A stretch of DNA of 64,000 bases from Ohtaekwangia sp. (GCA_021155195.1 JAJNPV010000037.1:558001-622000), one strand, 5' to 3'; positions 8,487-16,386 are shown, numbered from the stretch's first letter. Numbers and translations: made by a program. The notes: a model not told the origin generated them from the sequence alone.

Positions 8487-9233
8487 CTAAAGACCCTTCA
8501 CGCTCATCCCACCATCAACCGAAATATTCTGGCCTGTGATGTAGCTACTTTTATCCATCGCCAGGTAAGCAGCAAGACTTGCTACCTCTTCAGGTTTGCC
8601 TACACGTCCCATGGGCGTGCGTGCTAGAATTTTCTCTAGCCTATCCGGTTGTGAGAGCACGGGTTCGGCAAGTGGTGTATCAATATACCACGGTGAAATG
8701 CAATTAACCCGAATGTTATCAGCACTCCACTCAGCAGCCAGGTGTTTGGTGAATTGGATGATCGCTGCTTTTGTCATCCCGTAAGGCGGCCCGGTTTGCA
8801 CATCGGTAAAGCCGGCAACGGATGCAATGTTCACTACGCTTCCTCCTTTTTCCTTTAACAAAGGATGGCACGCTTGAGTCAACTGCACCATGCTAAATAA
8901 GTTGGTTTCAAAAAGCTGGCGAATTTCTGCTTCGCTGTAGTCAATAAATTTTTTCCGGATGTTGGTGCCGACATTATTCACAAGTACATCTAACCCGCCC
9001 CAGGTTTGGGAAATCTTTTTAACAAGGTCTGCCCGGAAAGCCGGATCGCTTAAATCACCTTCATGTGTAAACAAGTTGGCTGAATTCCTCAGTTTACCAT
9101 GAATACTTTTTGTGCTGCGGGCAATCACCAATACTTGCGCATCAAGGTTTAAGCATTCGCGTGCAATGGCAAGACCAATACCTTTTGTTCCACCCGTTAT
9201 TAATATTTTCTTTCCTGTCAATGTCCAACTCAT
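8487..9233 (-). CDS. SDR family oxidoreductase (tropinone-reductase-like)
   Basis: 248-residue classical short-chain dehydrogenase/reductase. The cofactor motif TGGTKGIG lies at residues about 13-20, NNVG at 86-89, catalytic Ser in VNIASVAG near 138, and YGMTK (YxxxK) near 151-155. A basic pair after beta-2 (ARSTKS) suggests NADP(H). C-terminal GQNISVDGGM is the usual SDR ending. Its start overlaps the upstream zinc-ribbon gene by four bases (ATGA), so the two are coupled. Substrate not determinable. Confidence 0.88.
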   Translation of the reverse strand: MSWTLTGKKILITGGTKGIGLAIARECLNLDAQVLVIARSTKSIHGKLRNSANLFTHEGDLSDPAFRADLVKKISQTWGGLDVLVNNVGTNIRKKFIDYSEAEIRQLFETNLFSMVQLTQACHPLLKEKGGSVVNIASVAGFTDVQTGPPYGMTKAAIIQFTKHLAAEWSADNIRVNCISPWYIDTPLAEPVLSQPDRLEKILARTPMGRVGKPEEVASLAAYLAMDKSSYITGQNISVDGGMSVKGL

Positions 9234-9613
9234 AACGGTTGTTGTTTAGGCGATTCACTTTTTACTACTAAGAGGTACCAATTATTTTCCAATGCCAAAT
9301 AACCATGCTCGTAACAAAAATTATAAACGGCACCTTCTTTCGTTTTATACTGGCTTGTAAAATAGGTAAAATCAAAACCTTTCTCATTCATTTTATCTCG
9401 ATTTACTCTGGCTTTTCCACTCGGGTTAAGTTCCAATAAAATCCTGCGGTTCTTGCGCAAAATGTTTGTCACATTATTCATGTAAGCGGTCTCATCCCGG
9501 TTCAACTTGTTGTTGTATGACACCCGACATTGATCGGAACAGAATTTTTTATCGGCTCGGCCAATAATTTTATTTCCACACTCCAAACAGACTTTTTCTT
9601 CTTTTTTAGCCAT
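9230..9613 (-). CDS. Zinc-ribbon protein
   Basis: 127-residue cytoplasmic protein. An N-terminal treble-clef/zinc-ribbon motif is evident: CLECGNKI, then KKFCSDQCRVSY, giving four cysteines in CxxC-x(12)-CxxxC arrangement. The remaining 90 residues are basic at first (NILRKNRRILLELNPSGKARVNR) then aromatic-rich (GFDFTYFTSQYKTKEGAVYNFCYEHGYL), a pattern recurring in Bacteroidota proteins of unknown function. Basic character and zinc site suggest nucleic-acid contact, which is inference. It is translationally coupled to the SDR gene and divergent from ssb. Confidence 0.78.
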   Translation of the reverse strand: MAKKEEKVCLECGNKIIGRADKKFCSDQCRVSYNNKLNRDETAYMNNVTNILRKNRRILLELNPSGKARVNRDKMNEKGFDFTYFTSQYKTKEGAVYNFCYEHGYLALENNWYLLVVKSESPKQQPL

Positions 9614-9645
9614 TTCTAAACGATTTTAAGCCTTTTGCTATCCGA

Positions 9646-9664
9646 TTATAAACGTTTATAAACG
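9646..9664. promoter_or_regulatory. Palindrome with helically phased TATAAACG repeats upstream of ssb
   Basis: TTATAAACGTTTATAA (9646-9661) is a perfect 16-bp palindrome. The unit TATAAACG recurs at exactly one helical turn: CG dinucleotides fall at 9653-9654, 9663-9664 and, in the degenerate form ATAACCG, 9673-9674, with another AATAAACG ending at 9695. It lies between the divergent zinc-ribbon gene and ssb, suggesting cooperative binding by a regulator. No known consensus is matched. Confidence 0.45.
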
Positions 9665-9716
9665 AATATAACCGAAAGTAATTGAATAATAAACGACTGT
9701 CGCTTTTCGAACCCTG

Positions 9717-9724
9717 CACCTTTG
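9717..9724 (+). promoter_or_regulatory. ssb: Probable -7 element of the ssb promoter
   Basis: CACCTTTG matches the Bacteroidota -7 consensus TAnnTTTG except in the first base. It lies 63 bp before the ssb ATG, giving a leader of about 55 nt. No clear -33 TTTG is seen at ideal spacing, so confidence is limited. Confidence 0.4.
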
Positions 9725-9787
9725 TATCATCAAGTCGGGAAAATCCCGCCAAGGAAAATAAATGTGTAACTATTAAATACAATAATT

Positions 9788-10126
9788 ATGAAAAGTGTTA
9801 GAAACAGTGTTCAGTTAATCGGTCGTTTAGGGAAAGACCCTGAAGTGAAAAATTTTGGAAAGACCCAGAAGGCTACGTTTTCAATCGCCACGTCCGAAAC
9901 GTACAAGAATGCAAAAGGCGAAAAGGTAGAAGACACCCAGTGGCACAACATTGTGATCTGGGGCAAGTTAGCAGACATTGCAGGACAGTACTTGAAAAAA
10001 GGTGCTGAGGTTGCCGTTGAAGGCAAACTTGTTCACAGAGTGTTTGAGACTGACAAAGGGGAGAAGCGCTACATCACAGAAATAAATGTAAATGATCTGG
10101 CGATGCTAGGCGGAAAGCAGAAGTAA
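9788..10126 (+). CDS. ssb: Single-stranded DNA-binding protein
   Basis: 112-residue protein consisting essentially of one OB fold (NSVQLIGRLGKDPEVKNFG, FSIATSET, DTQWHNIVIWGKLADIAGQYLKKGAEVAVEGKL, RYITEINVNDLAMLGG). It binds ssDNA in replication, repair or recombination. The flexible linker and acidic C-terminal tip (usually ending DDDIPF) that recruits partner proteins in standard SSB is absent, so this is a short SSB paralogue, and a full-length housekeeping SSB may exist elsewhere in the genome. It has its own promoter region and a strong terminator. Confidence 0.9.
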   Translation: MKSVRNSVQLIGRLGKDPEVKNFGKTQKATFSIATSETYKNAKGEKVEDTQWHNIVIWGKLADIAGQYLKKGAEVAVEGKLVHRVFETDKGEKRYITEINVNDLAMLGGKQK

Positions 10127-10148
10127 GAATCTTACTTTAGAAAACGAG

Positions 10149-10178
10149 AGGCCACCCAAATCGGGTGGCCTTTTTTTG
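10149..10178 (+). terminator. Rho-independent terminator of ssb
   Basis: AGGCCACCC (10149-10157) pairs perfectly with GGGTGGCCT (10163-10171) around a five-base loop, immediately followed by a run of T. A textbook intrinsic terminator 22 bp after the ssb stop. Confidence 0.92.
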
Positions 10179-10275
10179 TTTTGATTCAAACATAGCGGTA
10201 CCATTCATGTATCTCCCACAACATAGCGCTCTAAAACCACGTTCTATTCGCTGGGTATGTTTATTTTTGTAGGGA

Positions 10276-12246
10276 ATGAGTTTTAATTATCCGCAGTTTC
10301 TTTGGGCACTCACTGCCTTATCTATCCCCATCATTATTCACCTGTTTAATTTTCGCAAGACCACCCGGATATTTTTCTCCAATACCCGTTTTCTGCAACA
10401 AGTAAAACAAGAGACAACCCAAAAACGGAAATTGAAACGGTATCTGGTTCTGGCTTCGCGCTTGCTCTTTTTACTTTTTCTGGTGTTGGCTTTTGCGCAA
10501 CCATTTTTACCAGCCCGCGAACAGTTAACCTCGCAGCGCAACCTCGTTGTGTATCTCGACAATTCGTATAGCATGTCGGCCCCCGTGGAACAAAAGGTGC
10601 GAGCATTAGATGCTGGTATTGGCTATGTGCGTGAAGTGGTTGAATTATTTCCTACTGAAACCCGGTTCAAACTTATTACCAACGACTTTGCTCCATTCTC
10701 AAATACATATAAATCAAAATCAGAAATTCTCGATCAGCTCTCGCAGATTCGATTGTCACCTTTGAGTCGTTCGTTTAGCGAAGTAGTAAAACGAATTGGA
10801 GATCCGGGCAATACCGTGTTTTGGATTTCAGATTTTCAGAAATCTACCTTCGGGGTTGATCAGGTTCTTGATTCTGCCTGGCAAATTCGGTTGGTGCCTA
10901 TTGAGTATCAACAAACTTCAAATGTTTTTGTTGATTCTATTTATTTAGATAACCCATTTATTATCGGAGGCGAAAAAAACACGTTGCAAGTGCGACTGCG
11001 CAATGAAGGGCCGCGAACTGTAGAGGGCTTAGTAACAAAACTTACCATTAATGAAGTGCAGGCTGCCACCTCTTCCGTTACCATAGAACCCAATAGTTTG
11101 ATTGAAACATCATTTGATCTTGCCCGTGGATTGAAGGGACTTAACAAAGCGGTTTTAAGCTTTAGCGATTTTCCGGTGAGCTTCGACAATGAATTTTATT
11201 TCACGCTTAATTATTCTGGGAGATTGAAAGTGGTTGAAATAAAACCTGACGGTCGACCCACCCATGTTGAGAATGTATATGGCAATAAAGAGCTTTTTGA
11301 TTTTCATGGGTTTGCTGAAAGTAATGTGGACTATAGTGAATTGGCTAATGCCGATTTGGTGGTAGTGAATGGTATAAATAAAATTGATAATGCGCTGAAT
11401 GCAGCTATTCAACTTTATCAAAATAATAATGGCAGTTTGTTAGTCATACCCGGTATGCAGCCCGATAATAATTCGTACAGAGGGTTGTTAAATTTACCGC
11501 TTGCCAAAACCACAAGTCCTGCTCTAATGGAGTTGGACAAGCCAGATTTTCAGAATCCTTTTTTTGAAAATGTGTTTGAAGAAAAATCAGTAGCCTTAGC
11601 TATGCCGCAGGCACAAAAAGTGTTGGATTGGGGAGCCGATCGTTCGGCTATCTTGCGATTTAAAAACGGCCAACCTTATTTATCACGGTTTAACAACACG
11701 TTTGTGTTAGCAAGTTCCTTAAGTCATGAGGTGAGTGACCTCTCCACACATGCCATTTTTGTACCCGTCATGTATCGCATTGCTGCTAGTGGAAAGAAAG
11801 CAGAACGCAAGCCTTATTATTATTTATCATCTTCCTTGGTTACAGTGCCTGCGGATAGTTTAACAGGTGACGAACCTGCGCGTATGAAAGGAGCACAAGA
11901 ACTGGTGCCTTCGCAACGCAGACTGGGAAATAAGTTACTATTGGAAATTCCACGCTTCTCGGTTAACCATGGCTTCTATTATGTAACACACGGACGAGAC
12001 ACCCTTGATTTATTGGCATTCAATCTTGAAAAAAAAGAGTCTATGCTGGCTCAATTTGCAGGTGAAGAAGTAAAGACTGCCATTGGCGGTGGAAATCAAG
12101 TGTCAATTTTTAAAGCAACCTCGGCCGAAACTTTCAGCAACGAAATAAAAGAGAGATATTTGGGCACGCCATTATGGAAGTACGCACTGATTTTGGCGCT
12201 GATCTTCCTGCTGGCCGAAGTATTGTTGATCCGGTTATTAAAGTAA
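10276..12246 (+). CDS. BatA N-terminal-domain membrane protein, VWA-like
   Basis: 656-residue membrane protein. The N-terminal 90 residues are the aerotolerance-regulator/BatA domain: a first helix (FLWALTALSIPIIIHLFNFRK), the basic FFSNTRFLQQV segment, then a second helix (LVLASRLLFLLFLVLAFAQPF). A VWA-like region follows with LVVYLDNSYSMS, a MIDAS-type DxSxS variant (Asp-Asn-Ser-Tyr-Ser) near residues 94-100. The middle is a large periplasmic portion of beta-rich sequence, and one C-terminal helix (YALILALIFLLAEVLLIRLL) closes the protein. Bacteroidota carry several such proteins of unclear role, often in operons with MoxR ATPases, which are not seen here. Confidence 0.85.
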   Translation: MSFNYPQFLWALTALSIPIIIHLFNFRKTTRIFFSNTRFLQQVKQETTQKRKLKRYLVLASRLLFLLFLVLAFAQPFLPAREQLTSQRNLVVYLDNSYSMSAPVEQKVRALDAGIGYVREVVELFPTETRFKLITNDFAPFSNTYKSKSEILDQLSQIRLSPLSRSFSEVVKRIGDPGNTVFWISDFQKSTFGVDQVLDSAWQIRLVPIEYQQTSNVFVDSIYLDNPFIIGGEKNTLQVRLRNEGPRTVEGLVTKLTINEVQAATSSVTIEPNSLIETSFDLARGLKGLNKAVLSFSDFPVSFDNEFYFTLNYSGRLKVVEIKPDGRPTHVENVYGNKELFDFHGFAESNVDYSELANADLVVVNGINKIDNALNAAIQLYQNNNGSLLVIPGMQPDNNSYRGLLNLPLAKTTSPALMELDKPDFQNPFFENVFEEKSVALAMPQAQKVLDWGADRSAILRFKNGQPYLSRFNNTFVLASSLSHEVSDLSTHAIFVPVMYRIAASGKKAERKPYYYLSSSLVTVPADSLTGDEPARMKGAQELVPSQRRLGNKLLLEIPRFSVNHGFYYVTHGRDTLDLLAFNLEKKESMLAQFAGEEVKTAIGGGNQVSIFKATSAETFSNEIKERYLGTPLWKYALILALIFLLAEVLLIRLLK

Positions 12247-12268
12247 TTGAATAGGCTACTTCGTGCTA

Positions 12269-12323
12269 CTTTGAGTCTTAATGCCTTGGTGGTTTAAAAA
12301 AAGCTAACCACAAAGACTCAAAG
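12269..12323. repeat. Interrupted inverted repeat, dispersed-repeat type
   Basis: CTTTGAGTCTT (12269-12279), ATGCC, then TTGGTGGTT (12287-12295) faces AACCACAAAGACTCAAAG (12306-12323): the right arm is the reverse complement of the left arm with eight bases missing in the middle. An A-rich loop separates them. Short AACCAC...AAGACTCAAAG elements of this kind recur in intergenic DNA of Cytophagales-like genomes (recollection, not checked). Confidence 0.5.
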
Positions 12324-12368
12324 TCACTAAGGTTAACGAAGAAGCCGATGTATGACAGAATTGTAACT

Positions 12369-13631
12369 ATGAAAATACTCATCCGGTCAGCATTAATCGT
12401 ATCCCCTCAATCTCCCTTTCATAAGAAGAAAAAAAACGTGCTCATTCAAAATGGGCGCATCGAAGAAATAGGCGATAAAAATTACAGTGCCGATAAAATA
12501 ATTGAAGCGGAAGGAATGATTCTTTCGGCAGGGTGGTTTGATCTGGGCACTTTTGTGGGTGATCCCGGGCAAGAACAAAAGGAAGACCTACTTTCTTTAA
12601 GTAAAACTGCAGCAGCCGGTGGGTTTACCGAAGTAGCGGTGTTACCAAACACACATCCTACCATTCAATCCAAGAATGAAGTAAGTTATGTAACTGCCAA
12701 TAACGAAACGAGATTAGTTCAGATTCATGCCCTAGCGGCTGTAACCAAAAACTGCAAAGGCGAGGAGTTGACAGAAATGATTGATTTGCATGAAGCAGGT
12801 GCCATTGCTTTTACCGATGGATTGAAACCTGTTTGGCATACCGATATATTTTTAAAGTCACTTCAATATCTGCAAAAGTTTGATGGATTATTAATAGATC
12901 AGCCTGAAGACATTTGGCTCAACTTGTTCGGACAAATGCATGAAGGCACCGGAAGTACCATGCTTGGATTAAAAGGCATGCCTCGCATTGCGGAGGAAGT
13001 GGCCATCAGTAAAAATCTTGAATTGCTAAGCTATGCAGGTGGTAGATTACATTTCGCAAAATTATCTACAGCAAAATCCATTGACCTGATTCGGAGTGCC
13101 AAGAAAAAGGGATTGAACGTAAGTTGCGATATAGCTGCGTACCAGCCGCTCTACACGGATGAAGCGCTAAACGATTTCGATACAAACTATAAAGTAAACC
13201 CACCGCTGCGCGAAAAGGCCGATCAGGATGCATTGATCAAAGGACTGAAGGATGGCACCATCGATGTGTTGGTCAGTAATCATGTGCCCCACGAGGTGGA
13301 AAGTAAATTTTTAGAATTTGACTTATCAGAATTTGGCTTGATCAACCTGCAAACATTTGCTTCGCAGTTGGTTTCACTTTCGCGATGGGTTGAGATAGAA
13401 GAATTGATTGAGAAAGTGACCGATGCGCCTCGCAAATTATTGAAAGTACAGCCAGTAGTGATTGAAGTGGATACAAAAGCAAACCTAACCTTGTTCGATC
13501 CAACGCGCGAGTGGGTGTTTACTCCTGAATCAAATTATTCAAAAGCGAAAAACTCGCCTTGGTTGGGCAACACCCTAAAAGGAAAAGTGGTAGCTGTGTT
13601 CAACAATTCAAAACACTGGTTGGATGCTTAA
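12369..13631 (+). CDS. Dihydroorotase-like protein, catalytic residues lost
   Basis: 420-residue amidohydrolase-fold protein clearly homologous to dihydroorotase (DTNYKVNPPLRE near 271, PFG-like segment, C-terminal composite beta domain). The catalytic machinery is missing: the DxHxH metal motif after beta-1 reads DLGTF (58-62), the later His-His pair reads AAYQPL (256-261), and the catalytic Asp of TDHAPH is Asn in SNHVPH (303-308). It therefore resembles the non-catalytic PyrC' proteins that in some bacteria support aspartate transcarbamoylase. The ATG at 12369 gives the normal start; 12348 adds seven residues. It begins a tight operon with two DUF4199 genes and a GT2 gene. Confidence 0.88.
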   Translation: MKILIRSALIVSPQSPFHKKKKNVLIQNGRIEEIGDKNYSADKIIEAEGMILSAGWFDLGTFVGDPGQEQKEDLLSLSKTAAAGGFTEVAVLPNTHPTIQSKNEVSYVTANNETRLVQIHALAAVTKNCKGEELTEMIDLHEAGAIAFTDGLKPVWHTDIFLKSLQYLQKFDGLLIDQPEDIWLNLFGQMHEGTGSTMLGLKGMPRIAEEVAISKNLELLSYAGGRLHFAKLSTAKSIDLIRSAKKKGLNVSCDIAAYQPLYTDEALNDFDTNYKVNPPLREKADQDALIKGLKDGTIDVLVSNHVPHEVESKFLEFDLSEFGLINLQTFASQLVSLSRWVEIEELIEKVTDAPRKLLKVQPVVIEVDTKANLTLFDPTREWVFTPESNYSKAKNSPWLGNTLKGKVVAVFNNSKHWLDA

Positions 13632-14160
13632 GTCGGTTCCGCGACTGGTATTTATTTCGGTGCGCAACGGGTTAATTGCCGGCCTGCTCGGTTTTCTTTT
13701 TTTGATTGCTCTCTATTATATGGGGCGGCATCCATTTCTCTTTCCGGTCTTCTTCGATTTTCGCTTGATTTTGTTTGCGGTGTTTATGGTAATCGGTTTA
13801 AAAGAATTGCGTGACGATTATCAGCAGGGACTTCTTTCCTTTGGGGAAGGAATGATCAGCACCTTAATTTTCACCATTGTATTTGCAACGATTACTTTTT
13901 TGCTGATTTCATTTTTTTGTTGGGTAGAGCCATCCTTTGTTCTTGACTACAAAAGATTAGCGGCCGAACAATTAGCCAAGGTAAGTGCGCAGGTGATAGA
14001 ACAGTGGGGAAAAGAGGTTCAGGAGAGCAATCTGGCAGCACTTTCGGCCACTACCGGCCAAAAACTGGCCCTTGATTATTTCATTAAGAGCTTCATCATT
14101 AGCTTTTTTATAAGCATAATAATATCTGTAATTTTAAGACGTCAACCAAAAACCAATTGA
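13624..14160 (+). CDS. DUF4199 membrane protein (copy 1)
   Basis: 178-residue inner-membrane protein with four predicted helices: about residues 12-28, 38-58, 72-95 and 155-172. The loop between helices 2 and 3 has LKELRDDYQQGLLSFGEGM, the DUF4199 signature (an amphipathic stretch with a conserved FGEG-like turn), and a periplasmic helix between helices 3 and 4. Function unknown. It overlaps the dihydroorotase-like gene by eight bases and precedes a second DUF4199 gene by four, so it is part of a coupled operon. Confidence 0.82.
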   Translation: MLKSVPRLVFISVRNGLIAGLLGFLFLIALYYMGRHPFLFPVFFDFRLILFAVFMVIGLKELRDDYQQGLLSFGEGMISTLIFTIVFATITFLLISFFCWVEPSFVLDYKRLAAEQLAKVSAQVIEQWGKEVQESNLAALSATTGQKLALDYFIKSFIISFFISIIISVILRRQPKTN

Positions 14161-14164
14161 TATC

Positions 14165-14725
14165 ATGGAAGAAACGATCAACAGTGAGTCCCCAACCTCT
14201 TGGTTCCAAGAAGCAATGAAGCACGGTGTTATACTTGGAATTATCCATATTGTTTTATTTGTAATATTATACTACTTAGTTCCTAGTAAGCTCACAGGAT
14301 TCTCTTATGTTGGAGCTATCTTGGTTATTAATTTTGGTTATTGTATCTATCAGGGAATCCAATATAGAAATAGTATTGGCGGTTTTATGGGTTATGGTGA
14401 GGCTTTTAAGTATGTACTGGTTATCCTCTTCATCAATGGATTGATAAATACGGTCTTTGTTTTTCTTTTTCTTTTTATTGAACCCTCTATGCCGGATGTA
14501 ATGGCAAAATCGCAACTAGATACTTCAGTTTATTGGGCTGCGAAATTTGGAGCACCAGAAGAATCACTTGATCAAGTAAGGGAAAAGTTTAATCCTGAAG
14601 ATGTAACTAAGAGATTTACACCCCTTGGATTATTAACAGGAATTGGATTTTCCCTAATCCTATATGCAATTGGATCTTCAATTATGTCATTATTTGTACG
14701 AAAGATTGAGCCTTTAGACGCATAA
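14165..14725 (+). CDS. DUF4199 membrane protein (copy 2)
   Basis: 186-residue homologue of the preceding gene with the same topology: helices near residues 20-38, 45-62, 80-105 and 155-175, and the signature IQYRNSIGGFMGYGEAFKY between helices 2 and 3. A soluble segment of about 50 residues lies between helices 3 and 4. The two copies are divergent, which suggests an old duplication and perhaps a heterodimer. Its stop codon touches the ATG of the glycosyltransferase gene. Confidence 0.82.
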   Translation: MEETINSESPTSWFQEAMKHGVILGIIHIVLFVILYYLVPSKLTGFSYVGAILVINFGYCIYQGIQYRNSIGGFMGYGEAFKYVLVILFINGLINTVFVFLFLFIEPSMPDVMAKSQLDTSVYWAAKFGAPEESLDQVREKFNPEDVTKRFTPLGLLTGIGFSLILYAIGSSIMSLFVRKIEPLDA

Positions 14726-15721
14726 ATGAACATCTCAGTAATTATCCCTGCTAAAGACGAGCAGGAATCTATACCAGAACTAAGTCAGTGGATAAGCCGT
14801 GTGATGGAAACACACGGCTTTTCTTATGAAGTGCTTTTTATTGATGATGGAAGCACGGATGGTACTTGGCAAGAGATTCAAAAAGCAAATCTTTTAAACT
14901 CATCCTTTAAAGGAATCAAATTCAATCGCAATTTTGGTAAGTCTGCTGCACTGCATACTGCATTTAAAGAAGCTCAGGGTGATGTTGTAATTACGATGGA
15001 TGCCGACTTGCAGGATAGTCCGGATGAGATACCTGAGCTGTATCGACTTATAAAAGAAGAAGGATTTCACTTAGTAAGCGGTTGGAAAAAGAAACGTCAC
15101 GATCCGATTTCGAAAACAATTCCTTCTAAGTTTTTTAATTATGTAACAAGAAAACTATCAGGCATTCCGCTACATGATTTTAATTGTGGATTAAAAGCGT
15201 ATCAACTGGCAGTTGTAAAAAATATTTCGGTGTATGGTGAAATGCATCGCTACATACCGGTGATTGCCAAGTGGGCAGGCTTTACCAAAATTACTGAAAA
15301 GGTTGTTGAGCACCGGGAACGCAAATACGGCTACAGCAAATTCGGGTGGGAGCGTTTTGTGCGCGGCTTTCTTGACTTGCTGTCGATAACATTTATTGGA
15401 AGGTTTGCGCAGCGACCCATGCATTTTTTTGGCACGTGGGGCATTGTCTCCTTTTTATTTGGATTAGGATTCACCATAAAAATTTTGTACGATAAAATTG
15501 ATTCTGTTCTGATTTCCAAAATTCCGTTGAAGCGCGATGTAACGGAGCAACCTATTTTCTTTTTGGCGTTGGTGGCGTTGGTCATTGGCGTTCAGCTTTT
15601 CCTTACTGGATTTATTGCTGAGTTGCTGGCAAGACAATCTGTTTCTAAAAAGAAGTATTTGGTGATTGATCGGGTGGGAGTGGGGGAGAGTGTAAAGTCA
15701 AAAGTTCAAAGTTTAAAGTAG
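14726..15721 (+). CDS. GT2 family glycosyltransferase (dolichol-phosphate-mannose-synthase-like)
   Basis: 331-residue polyisoprenyl-phosphate glycosyltransferase. The GT-A domain starts at once (ISVIIPAKDEQESIPEL), with nucleotide-binding FIDDGSTDGT near 38-47 and the metal motif MDADLQD near 91-97. Two C-terminal membrane helices lie near 235-255 and 270-292, as in DPMS/ArnC-type enzymes that load a sugar on a lipid carrier for envelope glycans. The last residues (SVKSKVQSLK) are encoded by a low-complexity AAAGTTCAAAG-type repeat, so the C terminus may have been extended by repeat DNA. It closes the four-gene operon. Confidence 0.9.
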   Translation: MNISVIIPAKDEQESIPELSQWISRVMETHGFSYEVLFIDDGSTDGTWQEIQKANLLNSSFKGIKFNRNFGKSAALHTAFKEAQGDVVITMDADLQDSPDEIPELYRLIKEEGFHLVSGWKKKRHDPISKTIPSKFFNYVTRKLSGIPLHDFNCGLKAYQLAVVKNISVYGEMHRYIPVIAKWAGFTKITEKVVEHRERKYGYSKFGWERFVRGFLDLLSITFIGRFAQRPMHFFGTWGIVSFLFGLGFTIKILYDKIDSVLISKIPLKRDVTEQPIFFLALVALVIGVQLFLTGFIAELLARQSVSKKKYLVIDRVGVGESVKSKVQSLK

Positions 15722-15783
15722 AGAAAACTAACTTTAAGATTTTCTACTTTTCACTTTCAACTTCTCATGAACTTATTTTCCCT

Positions 15784-15791
15784 TACCTTTG
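15784..15791 (+). promoter_or_regulatory. -7 promoter element upstream of the RNA genes
   Basis: TACCTTTG is a perfect match to the Bacteroidota TAnnTTTG element. Transcription would begin near 15798, before the twin-motif RNA candidate and 185 bp before mature tmRNA. No second such element is visible directly before ssrA, so one promoter may serve both. Confidence 0.6.
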
Positions 15792-15831
15792 TAATCTTGA
15801 TTGATCGTTCTTTGAATGTGAATTTTATTTT

Positions 15832-15945
15832 GCGGCAGGCCGTACTTCGTCATGAAGACTTTGTGCGGCAGGGATAGCAGCGAAAAGCCCGAAGTGCGTA
15901 TGATTGAGCGCGGACGGACTTGTAGCGAATAGCCCGCTCGGCCGC
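15832..15945 (+). ncRNA. Candidate structured RNA with twin AGCGAAnAGCCC motifs
   Basis: GC-rich island in AT-rich surroundings. An outer stem can form between GCGGC (15832-15836) plus CCG (15840-15842 area) and CGGCCGC (15939-15945). Inside are two 20-nt hairpins of equal length and matching sequence: 15871-15890 (GGGATAGCAGCGAAAAGCCC) and 15916-15935 (GGACTTGTAGCGAATAGCCC), each closed by GG(G)/CCC. Similar AGCGRAnAGC motifs recur in intergenic RNA of Bacteroidota as I recall, but I cannot name the family with certainty. It lies just after a consensus promoter and 38 bp before tmRNA. The opposite strand contains a small open frame that is better read as a shadow of this element. Confidence 0.55.
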
Positions 15946-15982
15946 CCAAATTTTTAGAACCAACACTCAATATTTATTTATT

Positions 15983-16374
15983 GGGGCTGACCGGTTTTGA
16001 CAGGATGTTTGGGGGTGTATGCCAGCATGCAGGCTCATGGGATGAGAGCCTTGAAAGATAGTTCCACAACCATAAGTGGCGAGAATACTTACGCCATGGC
16101 TGCTTAATCTGACCCAAGGTTAGATTTGCTTATCCGCTGATAAGATCGGTGGAGGCCATCATTGCCCGGTACTCTGTTTAGCGGTGCCGGAACCGCAGTG
16201 TCGACAGCATAAACTGGGCTTCGTTGTTGTTATGCAACGTTGTCGAGATAACAGTAACTAAGGATTTGTTTGGCCGTTGCCTGCCTTGTAAGTCCCGACA
16301 ATTAAAGTCAACTAAGCATGTAGAACGTACACGTTCATCTTCTCTGGACCAGGGTTCGATTCCCTGCAGCTCCA
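15983..16374 (+). ncRNA. ssrA: Transfer-messenger RNA (tmRNA)
   Basis: One-piece tmRNA that rescues stalled ribosomes. The 5' end GGGGCTGA and 3' end CAGCTCC plus discriminator A form the seven-pair acceptor stem; the T arm GGTTCGATTCC is intact, and CCA is not encoded. The tag frame is at 16078-16107: GGC GAG AAT ACT TAC GCC ATG GCT GCT stop, giving tag GENTYAMAA, close to other Bacteroidota tags with a YA(L/M)AA end. Length of 392 nt is normal. Open frames on either strand here are spurious. Confidence 0.96.
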
Positions 16375-16386
16375 CAATTTTATTAC

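Noticed and set aside
15773..15970. 65-codon minus-strand open frame before tmRNA
   Set aside because: It is the reverse of the GC-rich RNA candidate, has no homologous domain features and no start context; more likely a shadow of a structured RNA.
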